Shown here: one piece after another, positions 37,324-47,238 of the stretch
How positions within the stretch are numbered: the stretch's first letter is position 1
Layout of the letters: each line of letters starts with the position of its first letter
Assembly: GCA_947500645.1 (NCBI GenBank)
Contig: CANMSD010000001.1
Location: 806,001 to 870,000 of the forward strand
Length of the DNA: 64,000 nucleotides
From: an uncultured Erythrobacter sp.
GTDB taxonomy: Bacteria; Pseudomonadota; Alphaproteobacteria; Sphingomonadales; Sphingomonadaceae
Direction: 5' to 3'
Position numbers and translations under genes: made by a program
The notes under the pieces: model-generated
The model's input: the letters and a program-made list of their open reading frames with translations, nothing else
Told to the model about the DNA's origin: nothing
Databases searched by the model: none

Positions 37324-38310
37324 ATGCCATTGCCCGCCCCTTTTGACCGCCTGCGCTTGCCACTGATCGGTTCGCCTCTGTTCATCGTCTCCGGACCTGA
37401 GCTGGTGATTGCGCAGTGCAAGGCAGGGATTGTCGGAAGCTTCCCGGCGCTCAATGCGCGACCACAAACACTGCTTGATGAGTGGCTGCATCAGATCACC
37501 GAAGAGCTTGCGAAGCACAATCGCGAGAACCCGGATCGCCCGGCAGCACCTTTTGCGGTCAACCAGATCGTGCACAAGTCGAACGACCGCGTGATGGCCG
37601 ACATGGCGACATGCGAGAAATGGCAGGTTCCGCTCATCATCACGTCACTTGGCGCGCGCACGGAGATCTTCGATGCTGTGCGCAACTGGGGCGGCATTTC
37701 GATGCACGATGTGATCAACAATCGCTTCGCCAACAAGGCGATCGAGAAGGGCGCAGACGGCCTCATTCCCGTCGCAGCCGGAGCGGGCGGCCACGCTGGC
37801 ACACAATCGCCTTTCGCCTTGATGCAGGAAATCCGCGAGTGGTTCGACGGTTTGGTGGCGCTGTCGGGGTCGATCGCCAACGGCGCTTCGATCCTCTCGG
37901 CCCAGGCGATGGGTGCAGACTTCGGTTATGCTGGCAGCGCGTTCATCGCGACCGAAGAAGCGAACGCAGACCAAGGGTATAAGCAGGGCATCGTCGAAGG
38001 CTCCGCCGAGGGCATCGTATACTCCAACCTGTTCACCGGCGTGCATGGCAATTACCTGCGCAGCTCGATCGAAAATGCCGGACTCGACCCAGACAACCTG
38101 CCTGAAAGCGATCCATCCAAGATGAACTTCGGCAGCGGTGGGAACACCAAGGCCAAGGCCTGGAAAGACATCTGGGGCTCCGGCCAGGGAGTCGGCGCGA
38201 TCAAGTCGGTCGGCACGGTTGAAAAGATGGTGACCAAGTTCGAGGCGGAGTATCACGCGGCAAAGGCAGCGCTGATCGAAGATTCGAACTACACGCCTTG
38301 GGCTGACTAG
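37324..38310 (+). CDS. Nitronate monooxygenase (2-nitropropane dioxygenase-like)
   Basis: 328-aa FMN TIM-barrel enzyme that oxidises alkyl nitronates. Family features are RLPLIGSPLFIVSGPELVIAQCKAGIVGSFPA by position 10-41, AVNQIVHKSNDR, the FMN-phosphate loop AAGAGGHAGTQSPF (usual AGGHxG), and LSGSIANGASILSAQAMGADFGYAGSAF. ATG at 37324 with GGAG upstream; the longer frame is intergenic. Catabolic partner of the preceding hydrolase is possible but unproven. Confidence 0.88.
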   Translation: MPLPAPFDRLRLPLIGSPLFIVSGPELVIAQCKAGIVGSFPALNARPQTLLDEWLHQITEELAKHNRENPDRPAAPFAVNQIVHKSNDRVMADMATCEKWQVPLIITSLGARTEIFDAVRNWGGISMHDVINNRFANKAIEKGADGLIPVAAGAGGHAGTQSPFALMQEIREWFDGLVALSGSIANGASILSAQAMGADFGYAGSAFIATEEANADQGYKQGIVEGSAEGIVYSNLFTGVHGNYLRSSIENAGLDPDNLPESDPSKMNFGSGGNTKAKAWKDIWGSGQGVGAIKSVGTVEKMVTKFEAEYHAAKAALIEDSNYTPWAD

Positions 38311-38318
38311 AGCCCAAG

Positions 38319-38858
38319 TTACGTGGCCTGCCAAAGCTGCTCCGCCATGGAGTCGAGCTCTGTGAAGTCAAAACCCTGGCCTAGCGGGTCCTTGCGATTG
38401 AGCAGCATCTTGCGCTTTTCGCTCAGCAAGTGACGGCGCAACGCCGACTGCAGCAGTTGGAAACGCATCTGCGCATCGGCAGCGGCGCCTTGCGGATCGG
38501 TCGTGCGCCTGGACGACCAGCTGTGCTCGATCCTACCAACCCGCTCGATCACCATCTCGTTATAGCGCCTGTGCGGCCCACGATGCAGCGGCATTCCGGT
38601 GCGCAAGGTTGCGTCTTCGTTGGCTGGCAGAAGAAGGCCGTTTACACGAAAATCGTCAAAACCGATCGTGCCGCGACCCAGTTCGGCAAATAGCTTGCCA
38701 AAGCAATCGCGTCTTAACAGCTGGCGTGGCAGCAGATGATGACGCTGCAACCCGGCATCATATCCAGGTTGTCCTCTTCGATTGATTGACCTGAATGGGA
38801 TGGCCGCACGCCACCTGTTCAGCGCAGTTGCCTGCGCTGGTCCGTTACCACCCGTCAT
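38319..38858 (-). CDS. AHH-domain (HNH/Endo VII superfamily) nuclease-like protein
   Basis: 179-aa basic protein. The core GLQRHHLLPRQLL followed by LPANEDATLRTGMPLHRGPHRRYNEMVIERV is the pattern of AHH-type HNH/Endo VII nucleases (first His pair in RHH, second His in HRGPHRRYN). AHH domains are usually toxin tips of polymorphic toxin systems, but this one is free-standing, without a secretion signal or adjacent immunity gene. The C-terminal ~60 residues are helical and charged (LRRHLLSEKRKMLLNRKDP). Function uncertain: housekeeping or domesticated nuclease. Confidence 0.68.
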   Translation of the reverse strand: MTGGNGPAQATALNRWRAAIPFRSINRRGQPGYDAGLQRHHLLPRQLLRRDCFGKLFAELGRGTIGFDDFRVNGLLLPANEDATLRTGMPLHRGPHRRYNEMVIERVGRIEHSWSSRRTTDPQGAAADAQMRFQLLQSALRRHLLSEKRKMLLNRKDPLGQGFDFTELDSMAEQLWQAT

Positions 38859-38881
38859 TATGCGACCCCCTTAGCGCGCCC

Positions 38882-39670
38882 CTATTCGCGCCAAACCCTG
38901 ATATATTTGCGATTTCTCGACGGACGCATGACGAGCCGGCTGCCGTCTGGTGCGACAATCCTCTCGCTGTCATGCAGTCCACCAAGCAGAATGAGTTGGT
39001 TAATCAGGCGCACGCCGAGCCGCGTCGCAGCGACCTTATCGCTCGATAAAGGCGCTTCGATCCGCAGCTCTTGTCCGATCCAGTAAGTGAGGCCCACACT
39101 TTGCAGCGCGCCGTCAATTGTCTCTTGAAAGGCCGTCAGGCCGAGCGCGGGGAAAGCGCCGCCATCAATCCAAGCTGTCGTGATGGATTCGAAGAAGCGT
39201 CGCCCAATCGCGCTTTTCGCAGGCGGCCAGACGATTGCGGTCGCATCTTCGAAATGATGTGCGAGATCACGCGCCAGAGCCACCAGCCCCCGCATGATTG
39301 GAATAGTCTTTTGTCCACCAGCCAAGTGTTGACCGAGCCCTAACCGGATCGACTCAAACCGAAACTCCGTCGGAACGCTCTCCAGATCAAATCGGTGTTC
39401 GATCTCTGGAAACTCACATGACGGCCCCGGCGCCAAACCTTCAAGGTCGAAAGTCAGCCCTTCGCGTAACAACTCCACCCAGTGATATTCGGCGGAATCA
39501 GGCCGCATTGCGCGCGCGGTTTGAGATGGCTCACTCTCACCAGCTCCCACCAGATGAAGCGGCACCGCGTCGGTTGGATCGTGAGATAACGAAACGGATT
39601 GCTGGCTAGCGACGTAACTCTTTATCGCAGCGCGATCAGGCCGTTTGCCTCGCGCAAACAGCAAGTGCAC
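38882..39670 (-). CDS. Conserved hypothetical protein
   Basis: 262-aa protein not matched to any family by me. No signal peptide or membrane helix is evident. It has LARDLAHHFEDATAIVWPPAKSAIGRRFFE in the centre and a C-terminal DSERIVAPDGSRLVMRPSRNRKYIRVWRE, ending in a very basic tail. Start appears to be GTG at 39670; the frame is closed a short way upstream and no ribosome site is seen, so the start is unsure. It precedes the AHH-domain gene by 23 bases on the same strand, so both are probably one transcript. Confidence 0.62.
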   Translation of the reverse strand: MHLLFARGKRPDRAAIKSYVASQQSVSLSHDPTDAVPLHLVGAGESEPSQTARAMRPDSAEYHWVELLREGLTFDLEGLAPGPSCEFPEIEHRFDLESVPTEFRFESIRLGLGQHLAGGQKTIPIMRGLVALARDLAHHFEDATAIVWPPAKSAIGRRFFESITTAWIDGGAFPALGLTAFQETIDGALQSVGLTYWIGQELRIEAPLSSDKVAATRLGVRLINQLILLGGLHDSERIVAPDGSRLVMRPSRNRKYIRVWRE

Positions 39671-39823
39671 CCCATGGGCGCCAGCTTGTTGGCCTTGATC
39701 GATCGTCCCGGCCCCCTTTTATCCCGCCGCGAAAATGCAAATCCCCGTAGCGATAACTTTGACCTGATTCAAAGCGACCGTCGAGTCTTCTTTGAGTCCG
39801 AAAAGACTAGCAATTCTAGCCAG

Positions 39824-40312
39824 TCAGAAAACACCCAGTCTTATGCCTTCCACAAGTCCTTTGCCCATGGCATCGCATTCGCTAAGTGTTTCAGCCGGAA
39901 CCTGTTTCGGCGCAGCGATCTCTTCTGGCGTTTGCGCGGCGAAGTTCACAATCTTGGGATCGATCACGCGCTTGAGTCTCCACCCTTTAGCGATCCGGTC
40001 GACCTGACGCTGTGCGCCTTCACCGTCGGACCCCGCAGCAATGATGGTCGCATAGGGTCGCCCTTCGATCCGGCCAAGGACATCGTAGTAATTCGCGTCG
40101 AACATCTCCTTCATCTCGCCGCTCATGCTCGCGAGATTTTCCGGACAGACGAACAGATAGCCGCCAGCATCAAGCAGGTGCTGGGACCTCACATCTCTGG
40201 CTCTGAGCAGCCTGGCTCCATCCCCCGCCCCGTCCGCAGCAGCGTGCGCCATGGCTTCGCTTGCGCCAGTACGGCTATGCCAGACGATCAGGAGCTTTCG
40301 GGCTTCATCCAT
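39824..40312 (-). CDS. Flavodoxin-like / NADPH-dependent FMN reductase family protein
   Basis: 162-aa flavodoxin-fold protein. The FMN phosphate loop is IVWHSRTGASEAM, followed by YLFVCPENLASMSGEMKEMFD and YATIIAAGSDGEGA. These match small flavoproteins related to WrbA/FMN reductase. Partner and electron donor unknown. ATG at 40312 chosen because the loop then lies close to the N-terminus. Divergent from recJ. Confidence 0.78.
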   Translation of the reverse strand: MDEARKLLIVWHSRTGASEAMAHAAADGAGDGARLLRARDVRSQHLLDAGGYLFVCPENLASMSGEMKEMFDANYYDVLGRIEGRPYATIIAAGSDGEGAQRQVDRIAKGWRLKRVIDPKIVNFAAQTPEEIAAPKQVPAETLSECDAMGKGLVEGIRLGVF

Positions 40313-40393
40313 CTTTGCACTGGAAGCGAGTGCACTGTCGATTGTCAATCGCTGGCGCTGTTACGTCCTGGCTCAATGCGCTAAGCCTCGCTA

Positions 40394-42181
40394 ATGGCCA
40401 CACAGTCTCTTTCCTATGTCCTCGGCGTCGCATCGTCGCTGTCCGATCAGGCCTGGCAATGGCGCGGCGGCAATATGGAAATGGGCGCGGAAGCGAACAC
40501 GCTCTCCAATGATATTCTCACGCAATTGCTACTGACGCGCGGGGTCGCGCCGGACGATGTCACCCGCCATGCCAAGCCGACAATGCGTGACTTTCTGCCC
40601 GATCCATCCGAATTCCGCGACATGGAAAGCGCAGCAGATCGTATCGCGCAGGCCGTGCTGAGCGGCGAGCAAATCACGGTCTACGGCGACTATGATGTCG
40701 ATGGGGCGACCAGTTCAGCCCTGATGATCCAGGTTTTGCGCGAGTTGGGCGTGAACGCAGGCTATTACATCCCCGACCGGCTGCTTGAGGGCTATGGTCC
40801 CAGCGGTGAAGCTCTGGTCAAGTTGGCGCGCGAGGGATCAAGCCTGATCGTCACGGTCGATTGCGGTGCGATGGCCTATGAGGCGCTGGGCATGGCGCGC
40901 GATGAAGGCGTCGATGTGATCGTCGTCGATCACCACAAGTGCGCAGCGGAGCTTCCCCCTACGACAGCCTTGGTCAATCCCAACCGCCTCGACGAGAACG
41001 ACCTGGCCGCCGCACATGGCCATTTGGCCGCCGTCGGTGTCGCCTTCCTGCTATCGATAGCGCTGGTGCGAACGTTGCGAGCGCGTGACTATTTCAAGGA
41101 GCGCAAAGAACCTGATCTGATGGCGCTGCTCGATCTGGTCGCGCTCGGCACAGTCGCGGATGTTGCTGCCTTGCACGGCCTCAACCGCGCGTTCGTATCT
41201 CAGGGGCTTAAGATTCTCGCACGCCGCGAACGGGTCGGCATGGCCGCGCTGATGGATGCGAGCCGGTTGAAACGTGCGCCGCAGGCGAGTGATCTCGGCT
41301 TTGCGCTGGGTCCGCGTATCAACGCCGCCGGACGGATCGGAGAATCTACGCTGGGGGTAAGGCTCCTTACCACGTCCGACCCCGAAGAAGCGCGCGAGAT
41401 CGCGGAGAAGCTGAGCGTGCTGAATGATGAGCGCCGCGCGATCGAAGCGGAAGTGCAAGAGCAGGCGGAGATGCAGCTCCAGGGACAGCACAACCATGCA
41501 GTTCACGTGCTCGCTGGCGATGGTTGGCACCCTGGTGTGATCGGTATTGTGGCAGGCCGGATCAAGGAAAAGACCGGACGACCTGCCATTGTGATCGCGC
41601 GCGACGAAGCCGACGGCCAAGGTAAAGGCTCGGGCCGTTCCATCAGCGGGGTCGATCTCGGCGCAGCGATCATCGCAGCCCGAGAAGAGGGACTGCTCGT
41701 CGCGGGCGGCGGCCACGCCATGGCCGCAGGACTCACAATCGCGAATGAGAGGCTCGCCGATTTTGCGGAGTTTCTAGACACCCGCCTCGCCAAAGATGTC
41801 GAGCGAGCCAGACTGAGCCAGCGCATGCGGCTCGACCTGTCGGTTGCGCCAGGCGGATTGACCCCGGAACTGGTCGAAACGCTCAACGCCGCTGGGCCTT
41901 ACGGTGTGGGTTGGCCCGCCCCTCGCCTAGCAGTTGGTCCAGTGCGCATCATCAAGGCCGATATTGTCGGCAAAGACCATTTGCGCCTGATCGCCGCAGG
42001 TGAAGATGGCAAATCATTTAAGGCTATCGCATTTCGCGCCGCCGAGACCGAAATGGCGCAGACCCTGCTCCACCGATCAAAGGGACGCCGCTTTCACCTG
42101 GCAGGCCGGGCAAAGATCGACGATTGGGGACCGCGCCCCGCCGCCGAATTACACTTGGAAGACGCCGCCTTCGCCGATTGA
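40394..42181 (+). CDS. recJ: Single-stranded-DNA exonuclease RecJ
   Basis: 595-aa 5'-3' ssDNA exonuclease of recombination and mismatch repair. DHH-family motifs: VYGDYDVDGATSSALM, VDCGAMAYE, VVDHHKC (DHH) and NPNRLDENDL, then ALGTVADVAAL; DHHA1 part has GWHPGVIGIVAGRIKEKTGRPAIVI and GGGHAMAAGLT. C-terminal OB domain present. ATG at 40394 retains the typical VLGVASSL N-terminal segment. tRNA-Glu follows. Confidence 0.95.
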   Translation: MATQSLSYVLGVASSLSDQAWQWRGGNMEMGAEANTLSNDILTQLLLTRGVAPDDVTRHAKPTMRDFLPDPSEFRDMESAADRIAQAVLSGEQITVYGDYDVDGATSSALMIQVLRELGVNAGYYIPDRLLEGYGPSGEALVKLAREGSSLIVTVDCGAMAYEALGMARDEGVDVIVVDHHKCAAELPPTTALVNPNRLDENDLAAAHGHLAAVGVAFLLSIALVRTLRARDYFKERKEPDLMALLDLVALGTVADVAALHGLNRAFVSQGLKILARRERVGMAALMDASRLKRAPQASDLGFALGPRINAAGRIGESTLGVRLLTTSDPEEAREIAEKLSVLNDERRAIEAEVQEQAEMQLQGQHNHAVHVLAGDGWHPGVIGIVAGRIKEKTGRPAIVIARDEADGQGKGSGRSISGVDLGAAIIAAREEGLLVAGGGHAMAAGLTIANERLADFAEFLDTRLAKDVERARLSQRMRLDLSVAPGGLTPELVETLNAAGPYGVGWPAPRLAVGPVRIIKADIVGKDHLRLIAAGEDGKSFKAIAFRAAETEMAQTLLHRSKGRRFHLAGRAKIDDWGPRPAAELHLEDAAFAD

Positions 42182-42266
42182 AGCGGACAAAGCGCAAAGT
42201 TCTTCGATTACGGGGCTTGACCAGTCACCATCGCCCCACTAGATGCGCGGCCTCGCACACAAGTGT

Positions 42267-42341
42267 GGCCCCTTCGTCTAGCGGTTAGGACGCGGCCCTT
42301 TCACGGCTGAAACACGGGTTCGATTCCCGTAGGGGTCACCA
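42267..42341 (+). tRNA. tRNA-Glu (UUC)
   Basis: 75 bases including an encoded CCA. The acceptor stem GGCCCCT pairs with AGGGGTC (one G-U), the anticodon loop CTTTCAC gives UUC, and the T arm is ACGGG-TTCGATT-CCCGT. D loop contains AGCGGTTAGGA. Confidence 0.97.
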
Positions 42342-42439
42342 CCTCCTCTTATCGTCATCCCCTCAAACCCGCGATTTCCGCTGGAAATTTCGCCATGCGC
42401 TTCCCTCGCCCAAGGCTTGAGGGTAAGGGCCAACACGCA

Positions 42440-43720
42440 ATGGGCAGCAGACACTCAATCCCAATGGCCAGCCTTGTGCTGGCACTGGTGACTTTTGTCG
42501 CTCTATTGTTGCTCAACGTCGATGCCATCTTGGCTATCGCAACCCTGCTCGTGTGGATAGGCTCGCTAGTGCTCGCCGCCGCAAACCCGCCTGATTCCAG
42601 CAATGTCGTGGTCAAACAAACCTTCAGCCAGGATGCGATGCGCAGTCTGATCGAAAATTCCGCCACGCCTCTGCTCGTAACCGAGCGCAACACTATTGCC
42701 ATCGCCAATCGCGCGGCGCGGCGCATGCTGGGCAAGCACATCATCGGTCAGGATACGCGCATGGCCTTCCGCCAGCCCGAGGCAATTTCCCTCCTCGCGG
42801 CAGATGGCAATGGGGGCGCAATCGTGCGGGGCTTGGTGCGCAGACGCGACATCTGGCAGATGAATCGTCAAGCCATCGACAACGACATGGCTGTGATAGA
42901 GTTGATCAACCAGACGGCCGAAGCAGATATAAGCCGCGCTCATACCGATTTTGTCGCCAATGCCAGCCACGAATTGCGCACACCGCTGGCAGGCATCATC
43001 GGTTATGCCGAAACATTGAGCGAGGACCCGGGGAGCATCGACACACCGACGGCAAAGAAGTTCCTCGGCACCATCCACCGCGAAGCTCAGCGTATGCAGA
43101 ATTTGGTCAGCGACTTGATGTCGCTTTCGCGAGTGGAGGCGGAGAAGCATGATTCGCCAAGCGAGTTGCTCGATTTGAAGCCCGTGGTCCAACGCGCTGC
43201 CCGCGATGCTGCAGGTTCGGAACGGATCGGCCGGATCGAATTTTCGACGATGCGCGAAGCGGATGTTTACGGCGACATGCAGCAACTGGAACAGTTGGTC
43301 CGCAATCTCGTCGACAATGCGCTCAAATACGGCTCGCCCGACACGCCGGTAGTGGTCGAGCTCGAGCACACACGCGATGGGCAACAAGCCCGCCTGACCG
43401 TCACCAATCAGGGCGAGGGGATCTCACCTGAGCATTTGCCACATCTCACTCGCCGATTCTATCGCACCGATCCTGGTCGTAGCCGCGCCTCTGGAGGCAC
43501 GGGTCTGGGACTGGCAATCGTCAAACACATTGTGGAGCGGCATCGCGGACGGCTCGACATACAGAGCGCGATCGACGAAACGACTCAAGTAATTGTGCGA
43601 ATTCCCCTCGCAAAACAGGACTCTGATGAACCAACAGTCCAATCCGCCGAAGACGCACGACACGGCGAGAAAAATGACACACAAGCAGACGGAAATGCCG
43701 AGAGTGACAATCTGTCATGA
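42440..43720 (+). CDS. phoR: Phosphate regulon sensor histidine kinase PhoR
   Basis: About 426 aa. Two N-terminal membrane helices (MASLVLALVTFVALLLL; IATLLVWIGSLVLAAA), then a PAS-like region, HisKA with the phospho-acceptor in ASHELRTPLAGIIGYAE and HATPase (N box LVRNLVDNALKYG, G1 GEGISPEHLP, G2 GGTGLGLAIVKHI). Senses phosphate status through PstSCAB-PhoU and phosphorylates PhoB, encoded at the far end of the cluster. Start taken at 42440; earlier ATG at 42395 is possible. The acidic Asp/Ser tail is unusual. Its end contains a Pho box. Confidence 0.92.
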   Translation: MGSRHSIPMASLVLALVTFVALLLLNVDAILAIATLLVWIGSLVLAAANPPDSSNVVVKQTFSQDAMRSLIENSATPLLVTERNTIAIANRAARRMLGKHIIGQDTRMAFRQPEAISLLAADGNGGAIVRGLVRRRDIWQMNRQAIDNDMAVIELINQTAEADISRAHTDFVANASHELRTPLAGIIGYAETLSEDPGSIDTPTAKKFLGTIHREAQRMQNLVSDLMSLSRVEAEKHDSPSELLDLKPVVQRAARDAAGSERIGRIEFSTMREADVYGDMQQLEQLVRNLVDNALKYGSPDTPVVVELEHTRDGQQARLTVTNQGEGISPEHLPHLTRRFYRTDPGRSRASGGTGLGLAIVKHIVERHRGRLDIQSAIDETTQVIVRIPLAKQDSDEPTVQSAEDARHGEKNDTQADGNAESDNLS

Positions 43721-43729
43721 GACTGTCTT
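43712..43729 (+). promoter_or_regulatory. Pho box upstream of pstC
   Basis: CTGTCAT-GAGA-CTGTCTT: two 7-base PhoB half sites with 11-base phasing, close to the known consensus. It overlaps the last codons of phoR, 81 bases before the pstC start, so phosphate starvation probably induces pstCAB-phoU-phoB separately from phoR. Confidence 0.75.
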
Positions 43730-43809
43730 ATTTCTTCAACATCGCGGGCGCACACAGTAGACCCGTCTTCCTTTGCGGAAGCGATTCCCGGGGCCAGCAG
43801 GGTTAATTC

Positions 43810-45195
43810 ATGTCGCCTATTACGCTCATCCTGATTGCTATCGGGCTCGGTCTCGCCGGGTGGCTGGCTGGCCGTGCGAAAGCATGGAGTTTTCAGCAAG
43901 GCCCCGAAAGCGTGCGCCTGGCATCGCGGCCCAATTATCACGCATGGTATGTCGCCGTGTGGATTATCATCCCGGTGCTCGCATTCGTCGCGATCTGGTC
44001 TATCATCGCGCCGCAATTGATTGTGCAAAGCGTACTCGCGTCGTCTGCTGCGGCGAACCTTCCGGAATTCGGCTTCGAACGGGAATCGATCATTTCCGAA
44101 GCGCGCGCTGTTGCAACCGGAAGCGCACAAGGCGTCTTCAACACAGAAGCCGAAGCGCTAATCGAGCCGTTTCGCGAAGCCATTTCGCGCTATAATTTGA
44201 TCGGCATTCTAGTCACTGTGATGATCGCATTTGGCGGCGGTACTTTCGCGTTTCTGAGAGTGAAGCCAGACTTTCGCGCCCGCACGAAGGTTGAGCGCAC
44301 CGTCATGATGGTGCTGCTGCTGGCATCGCTGGTGGCGATCCTCACAACCTTCGGGATCTTCGCCAGCCTGGTGTTTGAGACCGTCCGCTTCTTCGACATG
44401 GTCTCGCCGATAGATTTCCTTTTCGGGACCTATTGGGGTCCAGACCCGATGAGCAATGCCGCCAATCCCGATGGCACGCGCTATGGCGCGATCCCGCTGT
44501 TTTGGGGCACGATCTTTATCGGGGCGATCATCGCTATGATCGTTGCGATCCCGCTCGGTTTGATGAGCGCGATCTACCTAACGCAATACGCCAATCCGCG
44601 CCTACGCGCGTGGGTGAAACCAGCGCTTGAGATCCTCGCCGGCGTTCCAACGGTGGTCTACGGCTATTTTGCAGCGCTAACCGTCGCTCCTTTCATTCGC
44701 GATATGGCGGTCGCTGTCGGTATATCCGGCGCGTCGACGGAGAGCGCACTGGCAGCGGGTGTGGTCATGGGAGTGATGATCATCCCATTCGTCTCCTCGA
44801 TGGCCGACGATTCCATCGCTGCCGTGCCCAGCGCCATGCGCGACGGCAGTCTGGCGATGGGTGCCACCCAGTCGGAAACGATCCGCCGGGTGCTGTTCCC
44901 CGCGGCACTTCCTGGCATTGTTGCCGGCGTAATGCTGGCGGTAAGCCGCGCCATCGGCGAGACGATGATCGTGGTCATGGCTGCTTCCACCGCAGCGAAT
45001 CTTAGCGCCAACCCGCTGGATCGGATGACCACGGTAACCGTGCAAATCGTCAAGATGCTGACTGGCGAAGGCAGTTTCGATCACCCTGCCACTTTGAGCG
45101 CATTTGCCCTCGGCTTTGTGCTGTTCATGGTGACGCTCGCTCTCAACTTTATCGCTCTGCGCGTAGTTAAACGCTTCCGAGAGGCCTATGACTGA
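43810..45195 (+). CDS. pstC: Phosphate ABC transporter permease PstC
   Basis: 461-aa inner-membrane permease. The C-terminal two thirds is the canonical six-helix BPD transporter domain, with the EAA loop in AMRDGSLAMGATQSETIRRVLFPAALPGI by position ~340-370 and GGVPTVVYGYFA-type (LAGVPTVVYGYFAAL). The N-terminal ~140 residues include extra helices and a long loop, as in other alphaproteobacterial PstC. No pstS gene is in the window. Overlaps pstA by 8 bases. Confidence 0.94.
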   Translation: MSPITLILIAIGLGLAGWLAGRAKAWSFQQGPESVRLASRPNYHAWYVAVWIIIPVLAFVAIWSIIAPQLIVQSVLASSAAANLPEFGFERESIISEARAVATGSAQGVFNTEAEALIEPFREAISRYNLIGILVTVMIAFGGGTFAFLRVKPDFRARTKVERTVMMVLLLASLVAILTTFGIFASLVFETVRFFDMVSPIDFLFGTYWGPDPMSNAANPDGTRYGAIPLFWGTIFIGAIIAMIVAIPLGLMSAIYLTQYANPRLRAWVKPALEILAGVPTVVYGYFAALTVAPFIRDMAVAVGISGASTESALAAGVVMGVMIIPFVSSMADDSIAAVPSAMRDGSLAMGATQSETIRRVLFPAALPGIVAGVMLAVSRAIGETMIVVMAASTAANLSANPLDRMTTVTVQIVKMLTGEGSFDHPATLSAFALGFVLFMVTLALNFIALRVVKRFREAYD

Positions 45196-46453
45196 TACCG
45201 CCATCACAGAGCCGGTGCGGCCAACACGCACGCCTGAGTTCGCCAAGCGGATTGAACAGCGTTACCGTTCCGAGCGCCGATTCCGAGCGCTTGGGCTCGG
45301 CGCAATCATATTCTCGGTTGCTGTGCTGGTATTCCTGCTTGGCAACATGCTCGCAAATGGTATCGGCGGCTTCCAGCGCGCGGAACTGGCTGTGCCGATC
45401 AACTTTGCCGAGGCTGGCCTGAGCGGAGATGCGCAATCGCTGAGCGCGAGCGGCGCATTGCAAGCGCTCGAAATGCAGGGTCTGCCCGACATTGTCGAAT
45501 TCTACGCCGAACAGGAACTCGGCGAAGCAGGCGCGGCAGAAATCAGTGGTGACGCATGGCGCGATGTCGCTTCAGAGCTGACGCAAAACCCATCGCTGAT
45601 CCAGGGCGAGAATACCTTCCAGCTGGCCGCAAGCTCCGATCTCGCAGGTGGATTGTCAGGCGAAGGATCGGCTGAAATGCAAGCGCTCGCCGGCCAGCTC
45701 GCTAGCGAGGGCAAGCTCGCGAAGAACTGGGATGTCGGTTTCCTTGCGCGCAGCGACGCGACCAGCCCACAGCAGGTCGGCATTTGGGGCGCTCTCAAAG
45801 GGTCGATCCTGACAATGATCGTCACCCTTTTGCTAGCCTTCCCGATTGGGGTGCTGGCGGCGCTTTATCTCGAGGAATACGCGCCAAAGAACCGCTGGAC
45901 GGACTTGATCGAAGTGTCGATCAACAATCTCGCCGCAGTTCCGTCCATCATCTTTGGCCTGCTCGGCCTCGCAGTGTTCCTGACGATCTTCCCGAACCTG
46001 CGCTCTGCCCCACTAATCGGCGGTATGACGCTAGCGTTGATGACCATGCCTGTCATCGTGATTTCCGGTCGCAACGCGATCAAGGCGGTTCCACCATCGA
46101 TCCGCGACGGCGCGCTGGCGGTGGGCGCATCGCCAGTGCAGGTGGTTTTCCACCACGTGCTCCCGCTTGCCCTGCCCGGCATGTTGACTGGCACGATTAT
46201 CGGCATGGCCCGCGCGCTGGGCGAAACCGCGCCGCTGCTGATGATCGGCATGCGCGCCTTCGTTGCGACACCGCCGGATGGCTTTACCTCGCCCGCTACC
46301 GTATTACCGGTGCAAATCTTCCTGTGGTCCGATGAGATCGACCGCGGATTTGTCGAGCGCACCAGCGCTGCAATCATCGTCCTATTGCTGTTCCTCTTGC
46401 TGATGAACGGCCTCGCCATTTACCTCCGCAACAAATTCGAGAAGACCTGGTGA
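45188..46453 (+). CDS. pstA: Phosphate ABC transporter permease PstA
   Basis: 421 aa, longer than E. coli PstA. One N-terminal helix ([17 protein letters not shown]) is followed by a periplasmic insert of ~150 residues (45420-45770) typical of the alphaproteobacterial form (DUF3333-type). The permease domain has the EAA motif [28 protein letters not shown] in its second half. Coupled at both ends: overlaps pstC by 8 bases and pstB by 4 (GTGA). Confidence 0.94.
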   Translation: MTDTAITEPVRPTRTPEFAKRIEQRYRSERRFRALGLGAIIFSVAVLVFLLGNMLANGIGGFQRAELAVPINFAEAGLSGDAQSLSASGALQALEMQGLPDIVEFYAEQELGEAGAAEISGDAWRDVASELTQNPSLIQGENTFQLAASSDLAGGLSGEGSAEMQALAGQLASEGKLAKNWDVGFLARSDATSPQQVGIWGALKGSILTMIVTLLLAFPIGVLAALYLEEYAPKNRWTDLIEVSINNLAAVPSIIFGLLGLAVFLTIFPNLRSAPLIGGMTLALMTMPVIVISGRNAIKAVPPSIRDGALAVGASPVQVVFHHVLPLALPGMLTGTIIGMARALGETAPLLMIGMRAFVATPPDGFTSPATVLPVQIFLWSDEIDRGFVERTSAAIIVLLLFLLLMNGLAIYLRNKFEKTW

Positions 46454-47238
46454 CTGTCATTCACGAAAAATTGGAAGACAAAAACGCGAAGATGCGCGCG
46501 CGTGATGTCTCTGTCTATTACGGCGACAAGAAAGCGATCGACGAAGTGTCGATCGACATTTCGGCTGATTACGTGACTGCCTTTATCGGTCCGTCCGGTT
46601 GCGGCAAGTCGACTTTCCTGCGCTGTTTCAACCGGATGAACGACACGATCGCGGTCGCCCGGGTCGAAGGGAAGATTGAGCTTGAAGACGAGGACATCAA
46701 CGGCCCGAGTATGGACGTCGTGCAATTGCGCGCGCGGGTCGGAATGGTCTTCCAGAAGCCCAATCCTTTTCCCAAGTCTATCTATGACAACATCGCTTAT
46801 GGCCCGAAAATTCACGGGCTGGCCGAGAAGAAGCCGGAGCTGGACGAGGTCGTCCAGAAATCGCTCACTCGCGCGGGCCTTTGGGACGAAGTGAAAGACC
46901 GGCTCGACGAATCCGGCACCGCCCTTTCCGGCGGTCAACAACAACGCCTTTGCATTGCTAGGGCCATCGCAGTCGACCCGGAAGTCATCCTGATGGACGA
47001 GCCATGCTCCGCGCTGGACCCGATCGCGACCGCCAAGATCGAAGAGCTGATCAACGAGCTTTCCGGTCGCTATGCCATCGTTATCGTGACCCACTCGATG
47101 CAACAGGCAGCACGCGTTTCTCAGCGCACAGCCTTCTTCCACCTCGGTAAAATGGTCGAATATGGCCCCACCTCGGACATCTTCACCAATCCAATTGAAG
47201 AGCGTACCAAGGACTACATCACGGGACGTTACGGATAA
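46450..47238 (+). CDS. pstB: Phosphate ABC transporter ATP-binding protein PstB
   Basis: 262-aa ATPase of the high-affinity phosphate importer. Walker [11 protein letters not shown]-loop [16 protein letters not shown], signature [14 protein letters not shown], Walker [14 protein letters not shown] and switch VTHSMQQA are all canonical. Starts at GTG 46450; one base overlap with phoU. Confidence 0.98.
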   Translation: MTVIHEKLEDKNAKMRARDVSVYYGDKKAIDEVSIDISADYVTAFIGPSGCGKSTFLRCFNRMNDTIAVARVEGKIELEDEDINGPSMDVVQLRARVGMVFQKPNPFPKSIYDNIAYGPKIHGLAEKKPELDEVVQKSLTRAGLWDEVKDRLDESGTALSGGQQQRLCIARAIAVDPEVILMDEPCSALDPIATAKIEELINELSGRYAIVIVTHSMQQAARVSQRTAFFHLGKMVEYGPTSDIFTNPIEERTKDYITGRYG

